Shown: positions 58,101 through 64,000 of the stretch, one piece after another
Numbering within the stretch: the first letter of the stretch is position 1
How the letters are laid out: the number at the start of each line of letters is the position of its first letter
Source of the DNA: JALCLA01 sp965653565
GTDB lineage: Bacteria > Pseudomonadota > Gammaproteobacteria > Xanthomonadales > Xanthomonadaceae
Length of the DNA: 64,000 nt
NCBI GenBank assembly: GCA_965653565.1
Contig: CBFHAI010000002.1
Coordinates: forward strand, 62,001 to 126,000
Direction: 5' to 3'
Program-made: the position numbers and the translations under genes
The notes under the pieces: model-generated
What the model was told of the DNA's origin: nothing
What the model saw: the letters and a program-made list of their open reading frames with translations, nothing else
Databases searched by the model: none

Positions 58101-61100
58101 CCCTGGCGGCGGTCGGGTTCGAATTCGAGTTGCGCGAACGGCTCGATGCGCGCCCACGCCGGCGCATCGAGCGGCGCGGACTCGATCGCGAGCGTGCGCA
58201 TCGGGCTGGGCTGGCCGGCGAAGGTTTCGCTGGCCTGCCAGTCGATCAGCGGGCCCAGGCCGGCCAGCGGGCCGGCGATCGGGGTTCGTTCGATGTCGCC
58301 GTTGTCGTAGTGATCCGACGGCAGCACCAGGCTCGATTGCAGGCGCGGCGCTACCGTGTCGACGTTGACGCGCAGCACGAAGCCGCTGGAAAGCTCCAGC
58401 CGATACTTGCCGTCCGGCACGCGCACGCCCTGGTCGTTGCGGCCGTCCCAGGTCCAGCGGCGCGCGCCCAGCTCGGCCGCGCCGAAGCTGAAGTTTTCGG
58501 TGCGCAGGACGCGGCCGGCGAAGTCGCGCACTTCGAAGCGCTGTTCGGTGTGGCGGAACACGGTGAAGTCGAGCGTCAGCGCATCCTGCACGCCGTCGGC
58601 GTTGGGCGAAATGGCGCGATGGTCCTGCCGCACGTTGCCGATCGGCGCGGCGAAGGCCACTTCGGCGCTGGCGAAGCGCTCGATGCGATTGCCGGCACGG
58701 TCGACCGCGCGCAGGCGGAACAGGTAGGCGCCTTCCAGCGGCGGCGCCCAGGTGATGAAGTCGTCGAAGCGCACTTCGTCGCGCGTCGCCGGCATCAGCG
58801 CATTCCATGCGTCCGGCGTGGCGACGTGCGCCCAGTCGATCTGGAAGTAGTCGAAATTGCGATCGCTGGCGACGCCCGACAGGCGCACGGCGCGGCCGTC
58901 GCTGCCGGCGCTAATTACCGCGGTGAGTTTCTCGATGGTGGTGAAGTACGCGGCCGCGGCTTCGCTGTCGTCGTCCGGCGCGCGCAGGTGCAGGCGTGTC
59001 TGCGATCGATTGCTCGCCACCAAGCGGTCGGCGAACGGCCACGGTGCGGTGGTGCGGCCCTGGTACGGGATGGAGACGCGGCCGTCGCGGCGCAGCAGCG
59101 TGCCGTTGCGATGGATGAAACGCGGCCAGCTCGCCGGCGCGACGACTTCGGCACCGCCGTATGCGAGCGGCGGATAAGCCTGAGCGTCGGACGCATCGGC
59201 CAGCGGCCAGCCGCTGCTGCCGCCCAGGCGTTCGCTGCCCTGCGTGCCGTCCACCCGCAGATAGTCGACGGTGCCCTCGCAGCTGTGGGTGAAGTAATGC
59301 GTGCCGCCATCGAATCTGCCGCCGACCCATTCGCCGGTGGTCAGGTACAGGCGCGCATTGTCCGGATCGTAGCTGCGCAGCTCGAATCCCAAACGCGAAT
59401 TCGCAAGCTGCAGCCAGCCGGGATGCGCGCTGGCGGGGCATTGGTTGGTGCGCTTGCTCTCGCCTTGGCTCCAGTCCTGGCGCAGCGCTTCGCCGGGCTG
59501 CACGGTCACGCGCGTGAGCTCACCGTTGTCAGGGCCGTAGTCGCCGCGCCGCAGCGTGGCGGGCAACGCGCTTTCCGACAGCGGCCGGCCGGCGGTGTCG
59601 AAACGCTGCACTCGCCGGCGCGCGTGGTCGATGACGACCAGCTCCTGTTCGTGCTCGAGCCAGAAGGCGCGCAGCGACAGCGACGCCTGATCGTAGCTGG
59701 TTTCGCCGGCAGCACTCTTGCCGCAGCCTTCGGAGTGCTGCGTGATGAAGGTCGTCGCCTCGGCCACGTTGGTACGGCTGCCGGTGTAGACATCGACCAC
59801 ATCGACGAACTCGTTGCTGCTGCCGTCGTGGTCTTTGGCGGCGGCGCTCTCGCCGCCGCCGCAATATCCGTAGGCGTAGTGATGCAACACGAACGGCGCG
59901 CCCGGCAACCACTGGCTGCGGCGCAAGTCGCCGTACGGGCTGTCCAACGAGACCACGTCCATGCCGTGAATATCGTCGTAGCGCCGGAACCACATGTCGT
60001 GCTGGCTGCCCCACTGCGAATTGTCCAGGATCACGCCGGTCGGCAGGAGGCCCACGACGCCACCGGCGGAATTGATCAGCCAGTCGATCCGCGACGGCGT
60101 CTCGGACAGATGCAGCACGGCCAGTTCGATGGCACTGGTGCGCAGCAGCACGCGCCCGGCATCGATGACGCCTTCCACCGGCTCGTCGGCGCGCACCGCC
60201 AGCGAGGCCACGAGCTGCGGCCGATCGATGTCGCCCGGCTGCTGCACGAACAGCAGCGTGCCGTTGGCGTTGCCGATTTCCGCCAGTGCGATCAGCAGGC
60301 GTCCATCCGGCAGCAGCGTGACCTGGGTGGCTTCCAGCGCCATCAATCCCTGCTGCTGCGCGTACTGGTCCAGCCACTGCGCGGTGAGCACGGGTTCGAC
60401 GCCGCCCAGCAGCGCGTGCGAGCGCAGCACGCCGCGCTGCATCAACGATGATTCGTTGTCGATGCTGCCGATGCTCCAGGCGTAATCGCCGGCCAGCGTG
60501 CCCTCGGGTCCTTCGATCCACCGTCCGGCGCTCGGCGGCAGCGGACGGTAGATGCCGTTGGCGCTGTTGGCGGCATCGAGCGCCATCGGGCGGTCGCTGT
60601 CGAGCGTGACGTAGACCGGTCCCTGCACGCGGCCGTCGGCGGCCACGGCGAGCAGGCCGTAGCGCGCATCGTTGACGACGCGGCCGCGCGCATCGCGCCC
60701 GTCCCACACCGCACCGATCGCGCCGTTGCCGGCGTCCTGCAACTCGCTCAGGCGGCGCCGTTCGCGGCCGGTATGATCGATCACCTGCACGTGATCGATG
60801 CCGGCGCCCTGCGCGAACACGGCGCGCGTGGTGTCGCGCACGCCATCGCCGTTGGGCGAAAAGTACGGCTCGGTGACGAAGGCGTCGCCTTCCTGCACGT
60901 CGAGCGCCAGCGTCGCCTCGTTGTTGGTTTCGTCGCCTTCGCGCAGCACGTTATCGGCATCGATCTGCACCGATACCGCGCGTGCGCCGGGCACCACGCC
61001 GAAATTCCAGTTCCATTCGAGCAACTGGGTGGCGCCGGCCGGTACCGCAGGCAGTTGCGCCAGCGGCGGGATTTCCGCGCGTTCGCTGCCGGCCAGTTCC

Positions 61101-64000
61101 TGCAGGCGCACCGTCGCCGGTTGCGACGCCTGTTCGCCGAGGTTGGTGATCAGGATCTGCGCCTGCACCGGCGCGCCGGGTACCGGTGCCACCGGCAGCA
61201 GCGTGATCGCGCCCAGGCTGACGGAAAGGTCCGGCAGCCCCAGCGCGGTGATCTCGCGGATTGCGAAGTTGTCGTTCTCGTTCGGCTCGTCGATCTCCAG
61301 TTGGCTGTCGACGAATACGAACAGCGTGGCGTCACCGCGTTCGGCGTAATCGTCGGCTTCCAGTTGCACGACGATTTCGCTTTCCGCCGCCAGCCCGTCC
61401 TCGATCCGGTGCGAATCCAGGTGTACGCCGCCGGTGCGCGGATCGCCGCGATACAGGTCCACGCTGAAGCCTGCGGCCGCCTGCAGACCGGCGTTGCGCA
61501 CCGTGATGCCGACCTGCATCGGACGGCCCTGCAACACCGGCAAGGGCGTCACCACGATGCTGCCGGGCACGGCGACCAGACTGGCCGCATCGGCCCGCAC
61601 GGCCTGCTGCGCGAAGCCGCGCTCGTTGTTGCTTTCGTCGCCTTCGGCGACCACGCCATCCGGGTCGATGCGCACGCGCAGCGCGTGCGTGCCTTCCGCC
61701 GGTGGACGCCAGGTCAAGCGGCGATTGAGTTGCTGTCCTGCGGGCACCAGCAGCGCCGCTTCGGCCAGCGGCAGCCACTCCGAGGCCTGCTGGCGCTCGA
61801 GCACGACGCGCGTGAGCGGCGCGTCGCGCGTGCCGACGTTCGCCACCGCCACTTCCACCGTCGTATCCGCGCCCACGACGGCGGGGTCGTCGAAGAACAC
61901 GTCGGCGAATTCGAGGTCGAGCGAATCGGCGAACGGCAGCAACGCCTCGACGCTGTTGTTGTCCTCGCGCGCTTCGGCGACGACGTTTTCGTCGTCGGCG
62001 ACCATGCGGATGCGATACGCCTTCGGCTCGTGGATCGTCAGTTCGATCTCGAAATCGGTGCCCGACGACGGCGCCACGTCGAGCAGCACCTCATTCAGCC
62101 ATTCGTCCGCCGGCGCCTGCGCGTCGAAGGCGCGCACCCGCACCTGCGTGGCCGGTGCGTTGCCGTGATTGCGCAGCTTGCCGCGCACGTGCACGGTGCC
62201 GGGCACGCGCTCGATGCTGGCCGGATCGAAGCTGATTTCGCGCGCCTCCAGCGCGAGGTCCACGCCGTCGAGCGCGGGCGCGATGTCGACCGCCAGGCGC
62301 AGGACGTTGTCGTCCTCGCGCACTTCATCCACCGCCTGCGCGGCATCCACCACGGCGAAAAAGGCCTGCGGCCCGGCAAGGTTCGCGGTGTCGATCCAGG
62401 TGTCGAGCACCACTTCGTCGCCGGCCAGCAAGGCGCGCACGGCGATCGGACCCGTCATCGGCGTGCCACCGGAGAGCGGATCGCCGTCGTACCAGCGCAG
62501 CGTGCTTTCCGCCGCGCCGCGTCCGCCCGGATTCCCGATCCGCACGCGCAGCCGCAGGGTTTCGCCGCGCACCGGCTGCTGCGGCGAGGCCACGGCCGCC
62601 AGCGGCACCAGGTTGGGCCGCGCTTCGCGCGTCAATGCCAGTGCGGCGTTGGCGGTGGTGTAGACGCTGCCGCCCCAATCGCCGTCCTCGCCCTGTTGCG
62701 AGAGCAGGTATTGCGCCAGCACCGTGCGCGTGGCTTCCGGCAGGTCGAGCGCACCGGCGCGCAGGCTCAGGTCGGCGATTTCCGCCAGCGAGAACTGGCT
62801 GCCGTCGAAGCTACCGCCGAGCCGCGTCGCGAGCCAGTCGCGCGCCCGCGCGCCGGCGGCGCGGTCGGCCGGGTCGTCGCGATGCAGCAATCGTTCGGCC
62901 GCCGCCGCCGACAGGGCCACGCGTCCGGCGCCGCGCACGGTCGGGCCGAAGCTGCCGTCGCCATTCTGTTGCGCGCGCAGGAATGCCGTCAGTTGCGCCA
63001 GCACCAGCGCGTCGGGCTGTGCCAACCGTGAGCGCGCCTGCAGCGCGAGCGTGGCGTCGGCCGGGCTGCTGTTCCAGGCGGCCTGCAATCCGAGGCCGCC
63101 GTCGCCATTGAGGCTTGCCAACGACGCGGGCGCCTCGGGCTGCGCAAGTTGCAGCCAGCCGCTTTCATCGAAGTTGCGCGCGCCGCGTGCGGCCAGCCAT
63201 TGCCGCGCAACGGCCTGACCCGGATCCTGCGGTGCGATTTCCGCGAGCGCCGCGAGCACGCTGGCGGTATCGCGCACGGCGGTGCCGGGGCGATCTTCCC
63301 AGCGTCCGTTGCCGCGTTGCTGCGTGCGCAGCCATTGCAACGCGGCGTTGACGGGCTCGGGCCGCGGCGACACCACCGATGCCGGCAGCAGCGCGGGATC
63401 GGACACCGCGAGCGTGCTGCGCGGTTGCAGGTGCAGCCTCAGCGTGGCACGTCCGCCGGTGATGCCCTGGAAATATTGCTCGAAGGCGACGCGGAAGCGT
63501 TCCAGCCGCGCCAGGTCGGCCGGATCGGGCGTCTGGCCCGGACGCACCAGCAGCACCAGCGCCGCATCGAAGCGGCGCTGCGATTGCGACGCAGCCGGCA
63601 GGCGCGGGCCTTCGGCGGCGAACACCTGCGCCGGCGCGATGATTTCCTGCGCGCCCTGCACCGACAGGCCCACGCGCGGCAGGTCGGAGGCCGGGTAATC
63701 GGTCGAGCGGATCAACCCGATATCCGGCATTTCCGCCGCATCGGCCAGGCCGGCGAGGTACAGATCCCACGGGCCCAGGCGCTGACGCGCTTCGCTGACG
63801 GTCCAGGTGCCGGGCTGCGCCTGGTTCCAGCGCGCGCCGTACATGAGCGAGGCATCGGTCGACGCGTACAGGCTCCAGTGCGCGCCCTCGCGCCCGAGCA
63901 GATCGCTGCGCGCGGCGCCGCCGGCATCGTGATATCGCAACCGCACCGACCAGCGATGCATGATTTCGTGCGCCAGCGTATTGAGCGCGGAACGGTAATC
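46142..64000 (-). CDS. Giant secreted multidomain metallopeptidase/adhesin-like protein, N-terminus outside window
   Basis: At least 5,952 residues are visible and the frame is open at base 64000. The first visible codons read LAHEIMHRW, an HExxH zinc site (63956-63970), followed by RLGPWDLYLAGLADAAEMPD, a context seen in M6-like secreted peptidases. Next is an alpha-toroid of the prenyltransferase/terpene-cyclase type (QNGDGSFGP, then GEDGDWGGSVYTTANAALAL). Then come about five CARDB domains, several FlgD-like Ig domains ending WDGRNDQGVRVPDGKY, fibronectin III domains, a discoidin-like segment, a TolB-like propeller, and three large Ig-type modules. It ends IFSDGFENGARGK plus a basic tail. 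The stop overlaps the RHS start, so the two are coupled. It is presumably exported and acts at or beyond the cell surface. Confidence 0.87.
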   Translation of the reverse strand, partial: DYRSALNTLAHEIMHRWSVRLRYHDAGGAARSDLLGREGAHWSLYASTDASLMYGARWNQAQPGTWTVSEARQRLGPWDLYLAGLADAAEMPDIGLIRSTDYPASDLPRVGLSVQGAQEIIAPAQVFAAEGPRLPAASQSQRRFDAALVLLVRPGQTPDPADLARLERFRVAFEQYFQGITGGRATLRLHLQPRSTLAVSDPALLPASVVSPRPEPVNAALQWLRTQQRGNGRWEDRPGTAVRDTASVLAALAEIAPQDPGQAVARQWLAARGARNFDESGWLQLAQPEAPASLASLNGDGGLGLQAAWNSSPADATLALQARSRLAQPDALVLAQLTAFLRAQQNGDGSFGPTVRGAGRVALSAAAAERLLHRDDPADRAAGARARDWLATRLGGSFDGSQFSLAEIADLSLRAGALDLPEATRTVLAQYLLSQQGEDGDWGGSVYTTANAALALTREARPNLVPLAAVASPQQPVRGETLRLRVRIGNPGGRGAAESTLRWYDGDPLSGGTPMTGPIAVRALLAGDEVVLDTWIDTANLAGPQAFFAVVDAAQAVDEVREDDNVLRLAVDIAPALDGVDLALEAREISFDPASIERVPGTVHVRGKLRNHGNAPATQVRVRAFDAQAPADEWLNEVLLDVAPSSGTDFEIELTIHEPKAYRIRMVADDENVVAEAREDNNSVEALLPFADSLDLEFADVFFDDPAVVGADTTVEVAVANVGTRDAPLTRVVLERQQASEWLPLAEAALLVPAGQQLNRRLTWRPPAEGTHALRVRIDPDGVVAEGDESNNERGFAQQAVRADAASLVAVPGSIVVTPLPVLQGRPMQVGITVRNAGLQAAAGFSVDLYRGDPRTGGVHLDSHRIEDGLAAESEIVVQLEADDYAERGDATLFVFVDSQLEIDEPNENDNFAIREITALGLPDLSVSLGAITLLPVAPVPGAPVQAQILITNLGEQASQPATVRLQELAGSERAEIPPLAQLPAVPAGATQLLEWNWNFGVVPGARAVSVQIDADNVLREGDETNNEATLALDVQEGDAFVTEPYFSPNGDGVRDTTRAVFAQGAGIDHVQVIDHTGRERRRLSELQDAGNGAIGAVWDGRDARGRVVNDARYGLLAVAADGRVQGPVYVTLDSDRPMALDAANSANGIYRPLPPSAGRWIEGPEGTLAGDYAWSIGSIDNESSLMQRGVLRSHALLGGVEPVLTAQWLDQYAQQQGLMALEATQVTLLPDGRLLIALAEIGNANGTLLFVQQPGDIDRPQLVASLAVRADEPVEGVIDAGRVLLRTSAIELAVLHLSETPSRIDWLINSAGGVVGLLPTGVILDNSQWGSQHDMWFRRYDDIHGMDVVSLDSPYGDLRRSQWLPGAPFVLHHYAYGYCGGGESAAAKDHDGSSNEFVDVVDVYTGSRTNVAEATTFITQHSEGCGKSAAGETSYDQASLSLRAFWLEHEQELVVIDHARRRVQRFDTAGRPLSESALPATLRRGDYGPDNGELTRVTVQPGEALRQDWSQGESKRTNQCPASAHPGWLQLANSRLGFELRSYDPDNARLYLTTGEWVGGRFDGGTHYFTHSCEGTVDYLRVDGTQGSERLGGSSGWPLADASDAQAYPPLAYGGAEVVAPASWPRFIHRNGTLLRRDGRVSIPYQGRTTAPWPFADRLVASNRSQTRLHLRAPDDDSEAAAAYFTTIEKLTAVISAGSDGRAVRLSGVASDRNFDYFQIDWAHVATPDAWNALMPATRDEVRFDDFITWAPPLEGAYLFRLRAVDRAGNRIERFASAEVAFAAPIGNVRQDHRAISPNADGVQDALTLDFTVFRHTEQRFEVRDFAGRVLRTENFSFGAAELGARRWTWDGRNDQGVRVPDGKYRLELSSGFVLRVNVDTVAPRLQSSLVLPSDHYDNGDIERTPIAGPLAGLGPLIDWQASETFAGQPSPMRTLAIESAPLDAPAWARIEPFAQLEFEPDRRQGLLSSLQYLGRRFRVVAEDLAGNRAQDDAGSSVPALLFVQVDKPGRRLPAIQPPPFGRSEDIPSYSSTGKEFTPIRIREDVELFALDLAGEPVEYIVDELKVPAAGNGAPAWTTVQRGVPAVPPTPWFAFTSGRLRSTRIDLTDRVPGDELSLRLRARYGDGSELTSNALQLTMGGVRLDCTVSERPMIQYFEAVSYLEEVAHDFMLEVAKFYPTPQVPAQIVMRQEQWGDISLRGIRFQGFDLGDLRARNGLPADHNFWYRVTAVDGAGEAQASVWKRCDGEVEGNAAELDVQPVLAPQCDATPTGQLRFVVIEPEYDDYEHRITARGLGTPQPLVVPLTMQTSEVTLLHDTSQWPEGRYVAQLERRRSPQHPWALVAADKFSVDHQAPVVSLLAPAAGARVCANSPDARLQGEIVDLRDVGTRAEMRRAGASGFDLVKCDGYRDADDECEFSLEHDPVSDIDGRAPQTFGAVIPRSPGGIETALELRVRGFDWSGAQVCETAAVTYDGKARFVERASPSQVPPRADLRFPAIAPGTSGLYATARWRLRAAETVEVSIDLYEAVPTRTLQRALIVGSPIATLRDGGEAIGDLDFEWNARVEGTQVADGLYGLRFTAVDECGNRTSFDRFVIVDSTPPELLLETPGEGDQLRVVTLPVRGSVDDDYLDHFELAVSTVSAQGPWITLLEGAEPVAGPAVLAQWQTDGAQGPAWMRLAARDDVGNTAQLVHAFQLLERAPVLQSARAEPQVFSPNDDGRFEQGDVHLVLLRDARVTAQVLDEDGAAVRTLADDVGAAAGGLVLSWDGLANAGTVVPDGVYRVQISAADAQLPTSIDSVELEFAVDTVAPVLSSLFPDGGFSRCDDGASVDVEDIHLLRAQARLRRDGNVVVQSTASGAGTLYLAGFEGMDDGAYVLEAEAEDRAGNRSEQTREFVLDCVAPVASLQLIDDVVVPRFETREVPLAGSASDANLATWMLELAPAASPQAFDTVFESSVAVQDGELLRWRPTHPDGDYLLRLRVVDRAGNQSSDSRRVRIDGTPPVAILEQPEHGHYVGFSLHASGYANDDNFHDFRIEVAEPAQAAQDQWTLLFDGDWQAFGDSFGEAAMAGDGPLRVRLVVTDRAGLQSIDEAEITIDTVPPPPLALAGTLEDRANVRLSWQIPAIEDLALVRIQRNGVEIVLTDGSTASYIDRDVPEGELVYQAYAMDHAGNWGEPSNTVEFDVDRTPPDIALFAPRANERVRALYAITGSATSPDDDFAEWELSVTGPAGNEVLRNSPAPIAGGTLQTWDTRGIASETSVTLRLEARDVAGNEAGVEVAVVIDNEPPAAPSGLAAVEQGAQVQVAWDANTEADLLGYLLYRGGELVGHGGTLPADLRPLAIPANAYPDVDAPDGELTYRVYAIDQAGNVSQPSAPAALVRDAGPPELEIVRPQVGEAFDDAIEIFAQGADRDIAQVVFAWRAVGSTDWTPIGAPVTTLPWRATFEPGEALPYGEYELRALATDQGGASDPQPPIVMVRYADLTPPVAPTGVSARADGSEVRIAWDANAEPDLAGYRVERRAPNGVWQALDAVPIAGTVRVDAGRAPGEHRYRVLAIDSSDNASAPSDVDVANVFELQLQQPFTLVALAAIEVQGTAFDVGGALSWQVSSGAQQTQGEAGDVAPHAAFQIADVPLFVGENQIAVRVRDARGNRSIAAAVVVVRGAVPLPPTGLQGVVAGNVVTLSWQPSASADVAGYRVFRNGRALGTEARVTQTLLAHFEAGPVPALVDQDDATYWTVTAPSSSPQLPAAARVQIEWDEVALVSGLRVEFADVERSASDYRVWARDAAGRWMPLATRSARRAPADLLWFGTPYPATAIAVEFLRAQAPGAAIEVAEIEPLQRALTAATNWEDNVGDGSYTYEVSAVSALGFESARSAPWSVAIGDAQAPPAVVLQGSAQGDGALLQWTASAAPDLGGYAVYRDGVRVATVASAQTDYVDANLANGHYVYAVSAEDTHFNESPRSNEVALDIAQDGPAAPSIVSVQQDGAALALRVRWIAGAGAAPALYRLSVSPAQDDPQQPYVPLLTLAAQEYLHQGLALGQAYWYRVQAIDAAGNVSAPSAPMRGEVRDATLAGKPVLTWPTHAGAAIAIDTPRVDVCGIATPGFEVAIGLNGEEAAVVRAAAADSTQVLTFADRFDTLLSPDGTSIFSDGVQSGSRTGWYDLQSQELDAQRSASYGYAHFVGGGDEVIAYRHSWAQVERLRRGNPDYEHIGEFGYLYDLVPDASGDRLLMISYPQGNAALTLWTSAAGEMQIALPAGVEPRAGRIAWSQTLGFVVGDYDGRVYRVREQDNTLLQIGTGATAAGPLPAPRGPAWLMVDALTSRVLRVDADNAAPMVLLDDGRVPLALAWSPDASQVAMRFADRMELRDAASGALLRSIAQPARDPGTTYRLQWSASWRLLLTSDDSAGAELTDIAGAFCVRGLTLPPGRNEVEAVARNQSGVAGPTSDPLHVDYDPADSGADLSLHESGVRYFPAVPTLGATRVALVQARYDNGTDFPAGTMLRAVLVGPDGSERVFERGLFDAVGNDLLGFALDLGRMTLAGEYRLELDIDPLGLIAEIDEANNHLTVRWTVSATATPQLHLFASQSSFVAGDRPAGWFEVFNPGAPFTGSVVLQARDAQGGSLGEIARHPVTALPYGQVRMHDWQWQPAAGLFAGAYEVHARLLDASGAALAERTVALQLEGEADLALMLQPQRLRTPLGEALPVQIGLDYAGGNQAFESGTLRLSVIGRDAPLVLWSGASGALLPGYSVRRSVTFPPADQLAGITTLLLEFESGGTRRSVLREVEFVATGGSQALAGTLALAPAPQLVLGTEGSALQLQVSNAGNTALAGVPVRVRVFAEGASAALAEDSWSVDLAPGASVAQTLALDGLPPHTAGYVARLEARLPGDAPDAWRGLDSLGFQAVDGMAPLMTLVTPDAAAPRRAPTPLVVRITDRHSRVSDAHYRVDGGEWRALAAGGLEGYEALLHGLADGSHQLELRARDLWGNESRSQGHIFVVDATPPLIRITGIVDGELRNTAVTPVIDIVDAHPDGHDAWLDGEPYADGTPIGAGEHVLEVRAIDAAGNRSDRTLAFDIDMDAPPLAILGPADGSITSADNIAVQVASEAGAALQLRAGAYLADGTAGAGGELVFDAVPLQVDANLIEVTATDSAGNVAGPVTITVTRRVAAGELTGTLLPASHVVPRGDELPLQIRIDNQTADAHAALPMRLTALAADSAVLHEENFTVALAAGAQRELLRTLASAAWPWGTVTLVLQADAGNGWMTLDSAVIDIVDAQVPQIAAVLPLAGSVSRHPVLLEAQAQDDRAIAAVDYRIDDGAWLPLPLLDGLRYAATVTPDEGTHQVRYRASDAAGNTASTADIAFTVDLTPPQIVIAGVAHGELYAAAVTPVASVLDAHPGTLTLTLDGEAFVSGTAVDAHGTHRLVAQAQDAAGNSSERTVEFRIDRQAPEVTFVQPLAGAIVASDRVLVLGRSEAGASVHLVAGAFEATASSDAQGDFSVADVPLALGENTLSATATDAAGNTGPAATLQVFRSAAGPAGLEGSLVALPSSVPAGAPFRIAVQVRERAAVARADLPLRIELRAAGHVTPIWTRERSIALAANATHDSEENADSVGLALGAHVATLSARHEGSWLELGSVAITVVDSAAPVLVLLSPAAQDAHRGQVELRVGVSDQSALQFVQARVDGGSWLPMDAAAQEWRRMLPLPREGVLLLEARARDVHGNQSQPVSVPIRSDATPPLITISGAADGQASRTALVPVIGVQDATAVETEITLDGQPFVSGTAVGAEGAHRLVVTAQDEVGLVSTRSIGFVIDSVAPEVTLIHPLDGSHVSASSIDVLGHTEALAQVRLTLGALQHTVQAGSDGAFVFAAVPLAHGDNVIAVHASDAAGNTGAAASVRVLRACGTAQLACSIFSDGFENGARGKSAPPTPLHHPRPRKNAE
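46250..49600 (-). repeat. Three tandem modules of about 1.1 kb in the giant gene
   Basis: Near the 3' end the protein repeats a unit of about 365 residues three times. Each has an opening strand (GLEGSLVALPSSVP or GELTGTLLPASHVVP type), an Ig-like middle with an RYRASDAAGN or EVRAIDAAGN motif, a TPPLI-x-I-x-G linker with LDGE/QPF-x-SGTAV, and a closing AGN-x-GPA-x-x-V. The copies are clearly related but diverged, so they come from old internal duplication. Boundaries are approximate. Confidence 0.7.

Overview
The window is high-GC DNA from a Gammaproteobacterium, most likely order Lysobacterales (Xanthomonadales). Three things point there: a dif-like Xer site close to the one used by Xanthomonas filamentous phages, a GGGAATCGGGA-type intergenic repeat, and many secreted proteins ending in a short tail of the form [L/I/V]F-x-D-x-FE. 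The species cannot be named from the sequence alone.

Layout. (1) 1-4777 is the end of an integrated phage-like element. It has a tightly overlapping plus-strand operon of small accessory genes (FlbD-like, DUF1643, beta-class DNA methyltransferase, GemA/DUF1018-like), a convergent tyrosine recombinase, and a dif-like 28-mer at its edge. (2) 4778-6710 holds a small membrane protein, a lipoprotein and a degenerate stretch with a broken small ORF. (3) 6711-9621 is an IS21-family element with a perfect 5-bp target duplication. It carries a secreted passenger protein next to istB, and its istA is frameshifted by a 46-bp tandem duplication. (4) 9711-13827 holds two plus-strand secreted proteins, an RCC1 propeller and a beta-helix protein. 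(5) 13911-20182, minus strand, is a three-gene module of membrane-anchored TerB protein, BrxD-like ATPase and Lhr-like helicase, a candidate defence system. (6) 20390-34991, minus strand, holds a DUF1349 protein, four closely spaced secreted-protein genes (choice-of-anchor J-like, delta-60 propeller, HAF-repeat, subtilase) and a CadC-like membrane regulator with TPR-like repeats. (7) 35281-64000, minus strand, is an operon: an enormous secreted multidomain protein (more than 5,950 residues, cut by the window edge, with an HExxH site at the edge), then a 3,515-residue YD/RHS protein, then a 106-residue three-helix membrane protein. Both junctions are 4-bp ATGA overlaps.

How the genes work together (inference). 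Most of the window encodes cell-surface or secreted display proteins, several of which share the same C-terminal tail, so a common export or anchoring route is plausible. The giant protein/RHS/membrane-protein operon looks like a polymorphic-toxin locus. The RHS C-terminal domain has a histidine/aspartate pattern reminiscent of zinc-dependent phospholipase C-like enzymes, and the coupled membrane protein is the natural immunity candidate. The TerB/ATPase/helicase module sits beside mobile DNA and lacks the other BREX genes. Very long open frames on the opposite strand of the big genes are treated as GC-driven shadows.
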